This document shows positions 63,954 through 64,000 of a DNA stretch of 64,000 nt, piece after piece. Each line of letters starts with the position of its first letter. The first letter of the stretch is position 1. Where the stretch lies: NCBI RefSeq assembly GCF_000264995.1, contig NW_006767436.1:533414-597413 (forward strand). The letters run 5' to 3'. The notes below the pieces were generated by a model that saw only the letters and a program-made list of their open reading frames with translations, searched no databases and was not told the DNA's origin. The DNA comes from Punctularia strigosozonata HHB-11173 SS5 (taxonomy: Eukaryota > Basidiomycota > Agaricomycetes > Corticiales > Punctulariaceae). A program made the position numbers and the translations under genes.

Positions 63954-64000
63954 CTGTAGATCGTGATGGTCAGTTTCAGTCACTGATCCCGAGCTAATTG

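Noticed and set aside
1-64000. Transposons, LTR elements, CRISPR arrays, rRNA genes
   Set aside because: No terminal repeats, transposase, reverse transcriptase or integrase motifs, no phage-like or spacer arrays, and no rRNA-like sequence was recognised by eye. Small solo repeats could be missed.

Overview
The window is nuclear DNA of a filamentous basidiomycete, most likely an Agaricomycete and plausibly Polyporales. The reasons are GC-rich coding sequence, many short (about 45-90 nt) GT-AG introns, tightly packed genes on both strands, a long-tailed Goodbye-NACHT-ankyrin receptor, F-box paralogues and basidiomycete-type housekeeping proteins. No lineage-specific marker was checked, so the order is inference.

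Layout. 0-16.6 kb is housekeeping: the 3' end of an EFR3-like gene, VPS52 (GARP tethering), an F-box gene, the tRNA adenosine deaminase TAD1, a glycogen-binding-module (CBM48) protein, a very long HBS1 ribosome-rescue GTPase gene, and mitochondrial SSB (RIM1). 16.6-22.8 kb is an accessory stretch: a gene-poor segment with a 30-bp palindrome, then a Goodbye-NACHT-ankyrin NLR-like gene with eleven almost identical 84-bp ankyrin repeats and a C-terminal membrane segment. 22.8-51.7 kb is dense housekeeping: a GNAT, EMC10, PEX2, the KAP120/importin-11 karyopherin, SLX4, OST2/DAD1, an unidentified locus, mitoribosomal mS42, TAF8, riboflavin kinase FMN1, CWC21, an SFR1/MEI5-type recombination mediator, an SDR, the m6A methyltransferase METTL3/IME4, STI1/HOP, an aldo-keto reductase and an NDUFA4-like respiratory protein. 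52-57 kb is a second accessory patch: a DUF1748 microprotein, a second copy of the F-box family, and a degraded CHAT-domain gene. 57-64 kb returns to housekeeping: a multi-Myb SNAPc4-like protein, SND2/TMEM208, 5-aminolevulinate synthase HEM1, and the 3' end of acetylornithine aminotransferase ARG8.

Many genes are head to head with 110-310 bp between start codons (TAD1/CBM48, EMC10/PEX2, KAP120/SLX4, TAF8/FMN1, CWC21/SFR1, METTL3/STI1, Myb/SND2), so shared bidirectional promoters are the rule. A perfect heat-shock element lies about 90 bp upstream of STI1.

The most interesting points are: (1) HBS1 intron retention would stop translation immediately after the Ski7-like linker, which fits the known HBS1/SKI7 alternative-splicing arrangement; (2) two predicted microexons, 5 nt in HBS1 and 11 nt in the NDUFA4-like gene, each needed to keep the frame and the family sequence; (3) the homogenised ankyrin array and variant P-loop of the NLR-like receptor; (4) a dispersed F-box pair that shares intron position and promoter form. 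No transposon, CRISPR, rRNA or convincing tRNA gene was seen.
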